From positions 88,572,537-88,636,536 of the forward strand of contig OZ024936.1 in the NCBI GenBank assembly GCA_964017235.1: DNA of 64,000 bases, given 5' to 3'. Source of the stretch: Sabellastarte sp. h YS-2021. Lineage: Eukaryota > Annelida > Polychaeta > Sabellida > Sabellidae. Below are positions 33,581 through 46,079 of the stretch, one piece after another. The translations under genes were made by a program, and so were the position numbers. Below the pieces are notes generated by a model that searched no databases, was not told where the DNA came from, and worked only from the letters and a program-made list of their open reading frames with translations. Every line of letters starts with the position of its first letter. Position 1 is the first letter of the stretch.

Positions 33581-36500
33581 AGAAATTTCCTTGTGGACGC
33601 GATAACTCAAAAACAAATTAATATTTTTTTTTCAAACTTGGTACACATGTTAAGGGTGCCCAAAGGAAGATCCCTATTTTAAGGTGACCTTAAACTCCCA
33701 GTAAAAAAGAACTTATGGCCACCTTAAGGTCAGAAATTGCACTTTTGGCCACTTAGAGCCCTGTAGGTCACAAACTATGATGCTCAGCTGGCTGAAATTT
33801 TACCTGACAACACATTAATATGTTCTTAGTACATGTGCCGAAATTCATGACTTTAAGTTGAGGAGAAAATTGTGTTTGAGGCCCATAAATACCCCCACTT
33901 AGGGATTTTTTGCTATACTTTACACATATTTTGCCCTATAATTTGGAAGTGATAATTCTGATGAGTCTCAAACTGCGCTAGGTATAACTTTGATATGTAA
34001 TCCTTGTCTGTAGAAAATTTTAGGGCTGTAGGTTTACCCAAAGGGGTCGACTTAAGGTCTCAAAAGTGCCCACAGAGACCCAATTTATGCACTTTTTGCC
34101 ACTTTCAAGCACTGTAGCTTTCAAACTATGTCTCTCATCTAAGTTAAATATCATCTGGGAATATATCTGTGTTTTCTTATATGTGCCCCAACATTTAGGC
34201 CTTTAATAGACAGTTAACCTGTGTATCAGGACCATAAACACCCACCCGAGTGACCCTTATAAGACATTTTTCACATCTTTTTCCCTGTAACTTGGAAATG
34301 GTAAGTCTGAGAAGTTTCAAACTGTATTAGATATATATTCTGTGTGTAATCTTAGTATGTAACAGATTTTAAGTCTGAAGCTTTAATTTTGAAGGTCAAA
34401 TTGAGGTCTCTAAAAGGCTCCCAAAGACCCAATATTTGGACTTTTTGCTACTTTTAAGCCCTGTGACTGTCAAACTATGTGACTGATAGAGCTCAAATCC
34501 TATCTGAGAAGATATTAGTATGTTATTTTTATATGTGCCAAAAATTAAGGCTTTAAGAAGACATTTAACCTGTGTATGAGGACCATAAATCCCCACCCGA
34601 GTGACCATTTTTAGACATTTTTCACATATTTTTCCCTGTAACTTGGAAATGGTAAGTCTAAGAAGTTTCAAACTGTATTAGATGCATATTCTATGTGTAA
34701 TCTTAGTATGTGACAAATTTTAAGTCTGAAGCTTTAATTTGAATGCCACATTTAGGTCTCTAGAAGGCCCCGTAAAGACCCAGTATTTGGACTTTTTGCC
34801 AATTTTAAGGCCTGTGACTGTTAAACTATGTGACTGATAGAGCTGAAATCTCATCTGGGAATACATTATTATGTTCTTTTTACATGTGCCAAAAATCAAG
34901 GCTTCAAGTAGACATTTAACCTGTGTATGAGGACCTTTAACACCCACCTGAGTGACCCTTTTAAGACATTTTTCACATATTTTGCTCTGTAACTTGGAAA
35001 TGGTAAGTCTGAGAAGTTTCAAACTTTATTAGATACATATTCTATGTGTAATCTTAGTATGTAACAAATTTTAAGTCTGAAGCTTTAATTTGAAAGCCAC
35101 ATCGAGATCTCTAAAAGGCCCACAATGACCCAATATTTGGACTTTTTACCACCTTTAAGCCCTGTAACTGTTAAACTGTGTGATTGATGGAGCTGAAATC
35201 CCATCTGGGAATGCATTATTGTCCTTTTTACATATGCCGAAAATCAAGGTTTTTAGTAGACATTTAACCTGTGTATGAGGGCCATAGACACTCGCCCAAG
35301 TGCCTTTTTTGACATTTTTTCCGTATTTTGCCCTGTTATTTGGAAATGCTTAGTGTGACAAGTCTTAAACTGTATTATATATGATTTTTGTTTGTTATGT
35401 ATGTCCCCCCAAAAAGTTTCAGATCTGTAGTTTAATTGCTAAGGTCTCTTTAACAATTGTAAAATGCCCACAGAAACCCAATTTATGGATATTATGCCAC
35501 TTTAAAGCCCAGTAACTGTCAAACTATGTGGGTTATAGAGCTGAAATCTTTGAATTTTAAAAAGGAAATGCCTGTCTATTTAAATTTTGAATATTAATAA
35601 TGTTATGGCTATCTTAGTCTTTTAAGAACTTATTTTTGTGTGTTATACCTCTGCTTGCTGAGTTTTTCACTTTTTAAAATGAAACTGGTGAAACATATTG
35701 AAGTAGACAAAATGGACACTTTAAGTGAGCTTTAAGTCCCAATATTAATGAAATTATATCCTTATGTAGTAAAACTAGGGGATTTTTAACCCTCAACTAG
35801 CCCAGTTTTATTCAACTTGCCTCAGTTAATTTTGGCACAGCTCCTACAGTTATGAACTCATTTCAGTTGATAATCACATACTTAAAATTCTCAATTCTTT
35901 TTGTATTTGAGTACCCCTTTTATATAGATTGTTTGTTTACCATTTATGCTCAACCCACATCCCCCACCCGGATTCCCCCCACCCACCTCTGGGACCTCCA
36001 GCTATATTGAGTGACACTAAATAAACAAAGGTATTTAATGATATCAGATGAGAAACAAAGAACTCAATGGGGTTGCAGATCTTGTGTAATAGTGAGAGAG
36101 GTGTGGAGAAGGGGAGAGGGGTGGGGGTGGGAGGTGGTGGGCTTCATTACATATAACACAAAGGGGAGTCAGAACTGAGATTGTGTCACATATTTAGGTT
36201 GCATATATATGGACCACATATATAGGTATAGAGGAAATGAATAACTGAAAACAATTTGCAAATTCTAAAAATAATATAATAAAATAATAATATAAATAAT
36301 TTTTTTTTAAATAATATTTTATTTGTGAACAAATATAGAAACAGATATGCGCTTTTGGGATTATGAATTTTAGAATGGACATTGAATCATCAATCATTTA
36401 AATACTTTGAAGGAAGATTGAAAAATATGATGAGTTGAGTTAAAAATAATATTTTATTTGTCAACAAATATAGAAACAGATATGCTCTTTTGGGATTATT

Positions 36501-36773
36501 ATTTTAGAATGGACATTCAATCATCAATCATTTAAATACTTTGAAAATAGGTTCAGAGTTATCATTGCAGGAAGATTGAAAATATAATTTGAGTTATGTA
36601 TTCGGCGTCTGGGGATGCACCATCTTCCTTGGGGAGATATAAACAGAGTAGATTGATGTGCTGAAGTTCATATAATAATGGGTAATTATGTTTTAAAAAA
36701 TTCCCGATCAAAACCTGTGGCGTGAGTGATGACCTGTCTGGGGATATGTTGGCGCCGAGTTGGCCCAATCTAG
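33489..36773 (+). mobile_element. Helentron-like element family 1, copy 2
   Basis: Nearly identical to 14626-17886 from TATCCCCAGACG to CCCAATCTAG|TT, differing by scattered substitutions and a longer (CCG)n tract (33536-33579). The same 350-bp core, GTCTGGGGATAT and 3' stem are present. Both copies have the same orientation. It lies in the intron separating the two alternative exons. Confidence 0.85.
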
Positions 36774-36774
36774 T

Positions 36775-38150
36775 TCTTGGTGTGTGTTTTTGCTGGATAG
36801 AATTCCACTAGAAGTGATGGCACTTGATTGAATTTTTACTTTCTGAAATCAACTCTGAGAAATTTTTTTTTTTTTTTTGATTACAAATCGAGGTATGTTT
36901 TGACTGGCAGTCGTCACTCAACCATAGTTTTGGTGAGGTTATTAAGTGCTGGTACTGACACCATTTTGCTGAAGTACCATAACACTTTAACCAACTTTTC
37001 GATTGTCATTAAATGGAACAGTGGGATAATTTCAAATAGTGTGAATGGTCCATCAGCCTGTATGTTTATTTTGCTTTCACTGTGATTTTGTTGAGCAGGA
37101 TTTATATTTTATTTTAATTAACTCTCTTCCTGTTGTCATTCGTATTTGATTAAGATACCGATTCAACACAACTTTTCAATATCCCAGAATCAATATTATT
37201 TTGTATGGAAAATTTTCCCGCTGACCCATTACTACTTTTTCTGAAGAAAGAATTTTTTTTCAATCATTAATTGTTCTGTATAAATTCAGTCAAACTGCAA
37301 TCTCTGTTTCTTGGTGAATGGTGGGCAGATGTATTTGGTATCTTTGATCGATGTTGTTGTACAGTTAATACTAATATTCCAGTCTCTGGTTTTGTTTTTC
37401 AGCTCAACTCTGTAGAAAAGACTCATTATTTTTTTTAATTAACGTTATGTTATTTAATTTTTTTTCATTCTTCCTTATTCAGGGTGCTAAGAATTTCATT
37501 GTGTATGTTGCAATATGAAACACTCAAAAGTTGTGTTCACTGAGAAACTTCCCTGTTGCATCACATCTGACAAAATTTAATAATGGCAAAATAAGTAGAA
37601 GATGAAATTTCAATTAAGTTCACGGTCATATTATTTTCAGGCTTTTTCAGTAAAATTTCCTGGGATAATATGGTTGATGTTAAAATCAATTCCTTATATT
37701 ATAATGATACTGTGAATTTATTAGTGGTGGCATCGTTTAAAGAAATCAAAACCGGTTACCGAGGCTTTGAAACGAAACAAAATCCGGTATTTCGTATGCT
37801 TGTTCTGTGCATTGAAATTATTTGCAGGCGTACATGAGTGATAACTTGCAAATGGGAGGCTTTTGCGAGATCCATATTATTAAGTATGTATTTAACAAAA
37901 TATGTATATTTTTGTCGTTTTGATGAAGTGTCAGCCATTAGATAGCCTAAAATAATAACGTTTTCAAAAACAGGTTCCCAAATATTCTTTGCGGATTTCG
38001 TTTTTTCTATCAAAACGAAACGAAATATTGTATACCGGAAAACTCTTATCAACACAAGAATTTATCACAATGAAATGTTAAACTCCCTTCTGTCCCTGTA
38101 AGTAGAGATATTAAGAGTTATAGTAGTACATTTAGATTAGTTATATTCCC
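36775..38150. other. Intron with a MITE-like repeat
   Basis: Contains 37721-38053, which matches the 23617-23997 repeat in order of blocks (TTAGTGGTGGCATCG, AAACCGGTTACCGAGGCTTT, CAGCCATTAGATAGCCTAAA). The rest shows no gene. Confidence 0.5.
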
Positions 38151-38151
38151 A

Positions 38152-39599
38152 GACAAAAGTTAGTGGATATACTGGATTCATGTTAGTTGCCCACCATAGA
38201 AATTTTCTCGTATACATGATACCTCGAAAACACATCAGTGTTTACTTTTCAGACTTGGTGCACATGTTAAGGATGACATATGGAAGATTTCTGTTTTCGG
38301 GTGACATTAAATTTCCAATATTAAAGAAGTTTTGGCTACCTTAAGTTCAGAAATGAACCTTTGGGCACCTAAAGCTTTCTATATCACAAACTATGTAGTT
38401 CCTCCAGCTAAAGTTTTACCACAGAACATGTTAATATGTTCTCTTCTCACATATGCCATAAATCAAGACTTTAATATGATATCCACACTGTGTTTGAGCC
38501 ATGTAAAGACCCTACCTGGGGACTTTTCTTCTACATTTTTCTCATATTTTGCCCTGTAATTTGGAAATGGTAAGTGTAAAATTTGGTACTTTAAAGTCTC
38601 TATATTAATAATGGTACGGCCATCTTACACGTTAAAAAAATTTCATTTAGTTCTTACTCTTTTCAAAATCAAAATTGTTACATATATTAAGGCTGAAATG
38701 GGACTTTCTTATTATCTGGTGACCTTAAATTCCCAATAATAATGAAATTATGGCCACCCTACAGCAAAAAGGGGACTTTTCAGCTCTGAGCTCGGTATTC
38801 CGCTGACCTCAGGTGGTGTATTTATTAAGGTTACTCGAAAGAAGTTTTCTGTTGTCTGTTCACCTCAGAGTCCTGATATTTGGGAAATTATAGCCACCTT
38901 AAACTCAAAGTAATAAAAAGGGAATATTTAGCTCCCATCTTACTTAGGTTTTAACTTTTTACCAAACTTGGCACTTAATGGTTTAAAGTAAAATTTCTTT
39001 TATCTAATGAACTTAACTTCCTTGTACTTAAGGAAGTTGTGGTCACCTTAAAGTATAAACACAGTTATCTGCTTTCACTGCTTTATAGTGTTAAAATTCT
39101 GTATTGGAGGGACACAAATGTGTATTAAAGTAGAAAAAAAGTCCTAAAAATGTAAGTTCATCTGTTAAGATCTAATCAGAATTTCTTTAATATTTCATAG
39201 ATGTTCACCAATGTATTAATAGTATAGAAACAGATGAAATTGTTTGGGCATTACTAATGAAGAAGGGGTGGTAAATGTGTGAAAAATAGGCGTAAACTTA
39301 TCATCGCAAGAAGATTAAGAGAGTAATAAAGTAACAACCAAATTTTTCATAATAAGCTCATCAGTTCTGTGGATACGCTTTTTATTTGGAAAATACACAT
39401 GTTGTTGATTGAATTGAATTGGTAAAGTTCTGATATTAATGGGTGATTATGTTATGTTTTTGGGATAACTACTGCATACAGAAGATGAGTGCTATGGAAC
39501 AAGCCCCCCCACCACCACCACCACCCACCCAATCAAAGCATGCGAGTTTGAGGGATGATTTGTCTGGGGATATGCTGTTGCCAAGTTGGCCCAATCTAG
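38152..39599 (+). mobile_element. Helentron-like element family 1, short diverged copy 3
   Basis: Begins TATATTCCCAGACAAAAGTT (compare TATATCCCCAGACGAAAGTC) and ends TGTCTGGGGATAT, a stem GTTGCCAAGTTGGCCC and AATCTAG|TT. Internal motifs match family 1 (GTGCACATGTTAAGGATG, TTTTGCCCTGTAATTTGGAA), but the (CCG)n and most 350-bp units are lost. Confidence 0.75.
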
Positions 39600-41545
39600 T
39601 TTTAATTCCATATGATTGCACTATGGCGATATATTGCATATCATATTGCCAGATTTGAAACATTATGCATGCACACTGCATTGCAAAAAATTAGTTAACA
39701 AAGCTTAACTTTGGAGTTCAGTGTTCCTTTGAAGTAGTGTTTTATGTATTCAGTAGTTATATGCATCACTTTAGAAATAAGCTGACTCAGCAAGTTTAGA
39801 TAGTACAAGTCTGGAAGTATTTTAGTGAACGGTACACTGTTTAGTGTTTCTATTTGCATAGATCAAGCCTTTATATTCCTTATTTTTATTTATGCGCTTT
39901 TTCACATTCAAAGAAGAAAGGTTTTGTGTTCAGTTCATATTTATTTGACTCGAGCAGAACAACCACATTTTAACTACATTATTTTCTGTTCACATGGAAT
40001 CATATGTTTGCCTATATATATATTTCTTTTTTTGGTGTGTTTGCGTTTATTATTTATCATAGTCTTTCTCCTCAAAATGGGAAGGGATTTTTTGTTTTCC
40101 AACCTTTAAAAGAATAAAACTGAAACCACCTTTTGAATGTGAAAATGTAAAAAAAATATCCAGCATACCTCGACATTTAGATGATTGTACCCCAAATTAT
40201 TTCCTTTGTTTGTACCATACAAATCACTTGTTTTCAGAAAACTTTCAATCATCACAAACATTCTGCCTCTCTATAGTGACAATGTATTTTAACCAAAAGG
40301 TTACCTCCCTACAATTAGAGATTATTTCACATTTTCTTGATTTGCAAACCTATTCTATATTATGTGTCATAGATATCTGTATTTTTGAGAGTACTTTTCT
40401 TAAGTTTGTTGTGCAAAAGTTGAGTTTGATTTGAAGGTTACATACTGCAGAAAACTACTGCATCTTATGTGAGCAGATTGTCATTCAAAGCATTATTTCA
40501 GTTAACTGGACAATTATTCTCACATGATTTCTCTCCACAGCCACTGTCCTGTTACTTAGTTGGGTACCTTACCATATAACTCTTAGCTTATGTGGCATTA
40601 GGTTGGTCTCATGACTTAATTTGGCACGCTTTCTCTTCAAGGTTGTGTTTTAAACGTTCTTGGTTGATGGTGCTCGTTGTTAATTTGTATGCCATTGTAC
40701 CCTTCGTCTGTTAGATATAGCACCAGATGTAGCAGACCAGATTAGGTATTTTTAACTGTTCCAGCTTCTGAACCATCAGGTCATAAATAACAGAAGAAAA
40801 GAGACCAAATATTTTAAAACGGTTCTCCTATGATGCCCCCAGTTCCCTGCATTGCCTCTAGATATCAGTAGATCTGCTTATTCACAAAGCTTCAGGAAAA
40901 GGTTTAAAATCTAGTAATTCCACTTTTTCTCTTTGACTTCTCTGTGGTTCGTATCCAGTGGCTGAATGAATTTTGAACAATGGTCTATTAGTGGACCTTT
41001 TACTGGTCTGTGAGTGGATCATAGAGTCCACTAGAAGATTTGATTTCATTAGATCACAGTTGGTACTTAAGTTTTTCAGACATTGGTGGAGATACTCTGT
41101 TGACATAGGTCCTATTATAACTAAATTAAGGAATGCTGATAATATTAAGATGCCTTCATTGTGGACTGGAGAAAGGGAAATGTATTGATCGTATATTTTC
41201 ACAGATTCGTTCTAAGAATGACAATGTTAACAACTCTTTACAACGATTTTTAAGGGATTGGTAGTATTAACATGTCTCTATTCAGTGACTGTTAATTTAT
41301 GTGACATTGCTTTACCACGAGACCTATCAAGAATCCCTGTATATATTTATTCCCTGTTTCGAATCATCTGCATACACGAAGCAGGCTCATACTTTGTTGT
41401 AGGAAACAAGTGGTTTGTTATGGATGCTCATCATAATAATTAGTAATCCTTGTTCTGGCCTTAATTTGGTGCCCAAATTTGGCACACTGCTGCTTTCACA
41501 CACAATCCGTCTCACCGAGCGGCCTGGTTGACTGTATTCTTGCAG
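39600..41545. other. Intron, no gene recognised
   Basis: AT-rich sequence leading to alternative exon b. Several frames of 60-105 codons occur but have no flanking splice sites or recognisable motifs. Confidence 0.5.
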
Positions 41546-41703
41546 AGAACAAGTGGTCGTTATTTGACGTGATCTATTACGAATACGGGGCCATGGTGCT
41601 CATGTACCATGCCTGTGGGCCCGCTACCCGGGCCATCCGTATCCTGTCCGCTGCCTCGTTTGATGACAAGTCCCTGCTTGTGCTTCTGTTGCCACATCTT
41701 GAG
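41546..41703 (+). CDS. DGKQ: DGKQ-like alternative exon b: RRM-shaped module, second half
   Basis: This 158-bp exon has acceptor GTATTCTTGCAG and donor GTTAGT. It reads (G+AG)NKWSLFDVIYYEYGAMVLM, then ATRAIRILSAASFDDKS and LLVLLLPHLE. It is a paralogue of exon a, 9.2 kb upstream: same length, entry phase 1 and exit phase 0, with the framework residues W, DVIY, YG, VL, ATRA, FD, K, LLVL and LPHL kept. Differences cluster in the Y-H-A-C-G-P loop and around ILSAAS. It lacks stops and keeps codon structure, so both copies look selected. If spliced after exon a it frameshifts to TGA within nine codons. Confidence 0.92.
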
Positions 41704-41991
41704 GTTAGTGACTCGTGATTTGTAGCAGTTTTTTTTTTGTGTGTGTGTGGAATTGAGTCTAATTTGTGTATGTTTTATTGCTAAAAAGATTACCCATCCA
41801 GAGCGAATGCCAAACAATATTGCCACTTGTCCCAACCCTGAATTTGGGCTTAGTGGAATGCAGTTTTGTGCGGATACTGTAGAAAAATTGAAGAAAATGG
41901 CTGACGTTTTGTGAATGTGTTTGTGTAATTAGAGTGCATGCCAGCATTTGAATATTGTCTACAGAATTGAAGTCAGTCACTGCTGGGACTA

Positions 41992-42216
41992 GAGTAAGAA
42001 ATCTAAAATTCGCCACATATCTGAAATTCGCCACATGTGAAAATACTAATAAAATAAATGAATTATGGAGAGATTTGTTGACTGTATGGTAAATTAAGGC
42101 TTTTTGAACTGAAAAATACCAATTTTGGGACAAAAACATCATTTTCTTCATAAAATTAACTAAGGTTTTAGAGGTGGCGAATTTTAGATTCCTGGCGAAT
42201 TTTAGATTTCTTACTC
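41992..42216. mobile_element. TA-flanked MITE, copy C
   Basis: GAGTAAGAAATCTAAAATTC at the left and GATTTCTTACTC at the right with TA on each side. The interior is the same as copies B and D. It lies 290 bp after alternative exon b. Confidence 0.9.
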
Positions 42217-43104
42217 TACATCTTTATATTAGAGACCAGAATCTTGAGGTTAGGGACAGAAATACTTTTGTTTTGTGAAATCTTGTGAAACTTTGAGATT
42301 CAGTGACTGGAAGTCTTGTTTTGTTCTGGTATATTTAAACCATACTTGTTCAGAGTTATCCACTTGTTGGTGTCTTGCCCAAACTGCACTGCTGTAAGGT
42401 GATAAGACAGGTTTTCATTCAGTGAATCTGGAGAGAGAAAAAACATAAGTATAACCATGTTCATTAAGACCTATGGCTCTTGCTTCAAGGTTAAACTGAG
42501 TCAAGTTTCTAAAAAGTCCTTATTTAACCTGTATTAATTGGTCCTGTGGGTTTGGTATATGAAATAAGGTAAGCAGGTCCTTTTGGTCATAGCACCTGGT
42601 CTGCTAAGAGTTGGTAAAAATAAATAATTCATGGATTGTATCTAACGTATCATCTATCTACAGTCTTTCCCCTTATAAATATTAAATATACAAAATTATG
42701 GTGGTGAAAAGCCACTGTTTATTATTATTATTTTTTTTTAAATTTATTTATTACCATGATGGGGAGTGATAGTTGAGTTGGAAATTTTGGTTGTTTTAGT
42801 TGCATGTTGTTTTTCTTGATTTTGTTAAATTGTTGGTGTTTGTGGTACCTGTTTCAAACCCTTATTTTCATTTAAGAATAGTTTCCCTCCCCATCCCCCC
42901 TTTCATGTCATTGTACTTGGGAAAAATGCAATGGTTTTTGAAGATAGATGACTGACAACTTGCCTCTCACCTCGGGTTTGAATCTGACTGTGACATAATT
43001 AACTAGGAAGCACTTGTATACCACAGACCCCCTGCAGAGGGAGTTTCCAGAAGTTTTGGAGTAATTTGTATCCAGAATATGATCCGGATCTTTCCCAAAA
43101 TATA

Positions 43105-43328
43105 GAGTAAGAAATCTAAAATTCGCCACATATCTGAAATTCGCCACATGTGGAAATACTAATAAAATAAATGAATTGAGGTGTGATTTGTTAAATGTAC
43201 AGTAAAGTAAGGCTTTGTGAACTGAAAAATACCAATTTTAAGACAAAACATCATTTTCTTCATAAAATTAACTAAGGTTTTAGAGGTGGCGAATTTTAGA
43301 TTCCTGGCGAATTTTAGATTCCTTACTC
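43105..43328. mobile_element. TA-flanked MITE, copy D
   Basis: Same TIRs and interior as copy C. It is inserted in a GATCCGGATCTTTCCC repeat whose uninterrupted relative is at 21700-21720, so the TA duplication and both ends can be read directly. Confidence 0.92.
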
Positions 43329-43582
43329 TAATCACTTCTTGTTTTGGTCAGGCCCTACCTACATAAAAATATTGACAAAGGTCTGCTCTAGTGCTGTTGA
43401 AATAATGTTGACCAGAAATCAAAAATCATTAAAAATGCATTTAAAAATGTGACCTTTAAAAATTTAGGATTGTTTAATTTGTTTTTGTATCAAGAATATG
43501 ATCCGGATCTTCCCCCCCCCAAAAAAATTTAAATCACTCCTTCTTTTGTTCAGACCCCACCAACATAAAATAATGCAATAAG

Positions 43583-43829
43583 GTAGGAACTTCACCTGTC
43601 CTTTTTTCTTCACCCGTATCTGTGTCCGTTCTTGTCCGTATACCCTAGATCATTTGGTATGAAACAGTGTACTCCTCCGTGTCCGTGATTAGGAAGGAAA
43701 AAATTCATTCTTCACAGACACAGACAGCTAGTACACTGTTTTATACCAAAAGATCTAGGGTATCACGGATATACGGGCAATGACGGACACGGATACGGGT
43801 GAAGAAAAAAGGACATTTGAAGTTCTTAC
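43583..43829. mobile_element. Fold-back MITE with GGAACTTCACCTGTCC arms
   Basis: The left arm GGAACTTCACCTGTCCTTTT...TTCACCCGTATC and CCCTAGATCATTTGGTAT is mirrored by ATACCAAAAGATCTAGGGTA and GATACGGGTGAAGAAAAAAG...TGAAGTTC. Almost the whole 245 bp pairs with itself. A half copy is at 47342-47424. Confidence 0.8.
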
Positions 43830-43899
43830 TTCTATCCATCCATTACTTCTGGTGTTGTGGCTAACCAACAAAGAGACAAAAGACATATTTTTTTGATGA

Positions 43900-44177
43900 G
43901 AACAGATCAGAAGATGGGAAACCATATTTTAGTTGCAACCATCGGGAAGTACAAGTGAAGTAAACATGGCGGATGATGCAAAAATATGTGTCAAAAATAA
44001 AATGTTAATAAAACTTTGCCAGGCAGATCATCTCATGGTGTGGTAACGTTTATCAGAGTAGTTTATTGATTTGAACTAGATTTTGAGAGTTGTTTCGGTA
44101 ACCTGCTTTGCTATGTTTATACTCGGTTTCTGAACTTGAATTTGGACCACTGCTGGGTAACGTATCACAACCTTACA
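43900..44177. repeat. Partial copy of the AGGCTGTGA MITE
   Basis: AAGTAAACATGGCGGATGATG, AATAAAATGTTAATAAAA, TTGGACCACTGCTGGGTAAC and TATCACAACCT followed by TA match the right two-thirds of 12597-12934. The left terminus is not recognisable. Confidence 0.55.
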
Positions 44178-44271
44178 TACAAAGAGTGTGAAGGGTCAAT
44201 AGGATGCAAAGATTTGAAAGAATCATAACTTGATTTTAAAAACATTTGACCAAAAAATATGAGATGGGGGA

Positions 44272-44641
44272 TAGTGTTGGTATTGAATAATAAAGTATCT
44301 ATCGAAATCAAACCATATTTTCGCCTTCTGTTTCGATCGATATTGAAATATCGGGTCATAGATGTTTTCTGAAAGAGACCTTCCAAACTCCTTCGCAAGT
44401 TTTAGTAGTTTCCCGAAACGTAAACAAATATGGCGCTTCCGCTTTAGCGGTAAGTGAAAGTTGACAAAAATGAAAACCAAGATATTCCTCAATTTTTGCA
44501 TTTTATTTGAATGGAAAACGACTTAATTGCATCTATTAAATAATATGTTCCGATATTGATATTGTACCCTACATTATCGATATCAGCATATTTAGCAAGA
44601 AATGAAAAATATTTCAATATCGATAAACAATACCAACACTA
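44272..44641. mobile_element. hAT-type MITE, copy 2
   Basis: Ends TAGTGTTGGTATTG and CAATACCAACACTA with an exact 8-bp duplication ATGGGGGA (44264-44271 and 44642-44649). The interior is homologous to 28271-28638. Confidence 0.9.
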
Positions 44642-45345
44642 ATGGGGGAAACCCTAAGTCACAGTGGCACTGACGATTAAGACTGTCACCATACAGGTAT
44701 TTATAGATAGGTTCTGGCCATAGATAGACCGCTGTCACCCTATGTGAAATTTTGACCGGGACAAACTGTAAGTATTTGCTAGCAACCTTAGTTTTTGACT
44801 GAAGGTGTTTGTGAGTATTGTAAATTATATTCATATCTTAATATTGATCAATAATGTCACTGAGTTTTTGTATTTAAAAAAAAAAGAGTTTTTGTAGTGA
44901 TATAAAATTGTCAATTTCAATATAATCATACTAAAAAGTCCATGAATAATGTATGCAGCAAAGCTCTTTATGTTTATTATTAGATCAAGCTTTAATTTGG
45001 CATTAGACCAGTTGAGATTGAAAGATTTTTTCACACCCCAAAATACACTATTTAACAAGTATTGCTTTCTCACTTTCAATACAGCAAAATAAATTATTTT
45101 GACGTGGAAATATATTTCTGTCATTAAACACATACCTTTTGTAATAAGGTATATAATCAGGTGATTAATATGTAATGTACTTCCTATTTTAACTTTGCGA
45201 AGAAGTATCAGAAAGGTTTTAAAAACAATCAAAAAATGTTTTAAAAGACATTCAGTATTATAATATTATTATAAAATGCTGCAGTAGCTTTTCATTGAAG
45301 ACATTTATATAAGTTCAAATGTCAAGTTTTATTGAGTAAAATAAC

Positions 45346-45419
45346 CTTACCTTATCCTCACTATTGCTATATGTTGGCGAGAGCAAACATCCACGACCAA
45401 ATAGTGAGGATAAGGTAAG
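45346..45419. repeat. Short hairpin with 19-20 bp perfect arms
   Basis: CTTACCTTATCCTCACTATT is mirrored by AATAGTGAGGATAAGGTAAG around a spacer of about 34 nt, 110 bp upstream of the first kinase exon. A GGTAAGT splice-donor-like string occurs at the right end. Probably a tiny inverted-repeat element. Confidence 0.75.
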
Positions 45420-45530
45420 TATTTAACTTACAAAAAAATACATTGCAATAAAATTTTTACAATTTATAGTGAGTGTGAGGATCAAGATTAGATGTGTTAC
45501 ATATTCTTGACTATATATTTGTATTTACAG

Positions 45531-45682
45531 TCACACATGATTCCTGATCATGTGACCCCCTTGCTGGTGCTTGTGAACGTGAAGTCTGGAGGTCAGCAAG
45601 GCATGGAGCTGATACGCTCCTTCAGAAAGCTCCTCAACCCCCACCAAGTGTATGACCTTATGAATGGAGGGCCTCTGCCTGG
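45531..45682 (+). CDS. DGKQ: DGKQ-like exon: start of diacylglycerol kinase catalytic domain
   Basis: The 152-bp exon lies between TTTGTATTTACAG and GTGAGT and starts in phase 0. It reads [20 protein letters not shown], then [20 protein letters not shown] and [11 protein letters not shown], leaving two bases. LLVLVN.KSGG..G is the first nucleotide-binding strand and loop of the DAGK catalytic domain, and [12 protein letters not shown] is a hallmark of the family. Its partner exon is 18.3 kb away because of the composite insertion in the intron. Confidence 0.97.
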
Positions 45683-45692
45683 GTGAGTTTTA

Positions 45693-46078
45693 AGGCTGTG
45701 AACGAGGACTTGAGCCTCGATAGACGAGTCGATCTTTGCTAGTACTGGAGTCCATTTTAAATCCTCGGTTACTCGCGAGGTATTGTATTATCGCCCACGT
45801 AATGAAACGCTTGTGTAAAATATGCCACATTTTAGCATTTCCGCCACATGATATCAATTAAAGTTGTTATTTTCGCTTGAAAATGTATAATTTACTCCAT
45901 ATTCTATAATATCTGGTCCAATAGAAGACGTTTTTCTTCAAAAGTTTCATTTCCGGAACCGACTATTTGTTTACAGAAGACTTCTAATGGTAGCTACTAA
46001 ATCTCATGGTTACTCAAAATCAGGCCGGTTGTGAGAGGGCGAGTACTCGATGCCATTTTTCGGCACCCGTCCCAGCCT
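45693..46078. mobile_element. MITE-like element with AGGCTGTGA-type termini
   Basis: Left end TA|AGGCTGTGAA, right end TCCCAGCCT|TA. The termini are like 30097-30455 but the interior differs (TCGATAGACGAGTCGATC; GGTTACTCGCGAGG). It begins about 10 bp after the donor of the first kinase exon. Confidence 0.55.
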
Positions 46079-46079
46079 T

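Noticed and set aside
33361..33582. Frame ending in poly-proline
   Set aside because: It joins a minisatellite to the (CCG)n tract at the start of an element; no coding evidence.
41759..42151. 130-codon minus-strand frame
   Set aside because: Runs across a MITE copy and flanking intron; the part shared with other loci is the MITE.
44831..45232. 133-codon minus-strand frame rich in Ile/Leu/Lys
   Set aside because: AT-rich composition alone explains it; no domain and no regulatory context.
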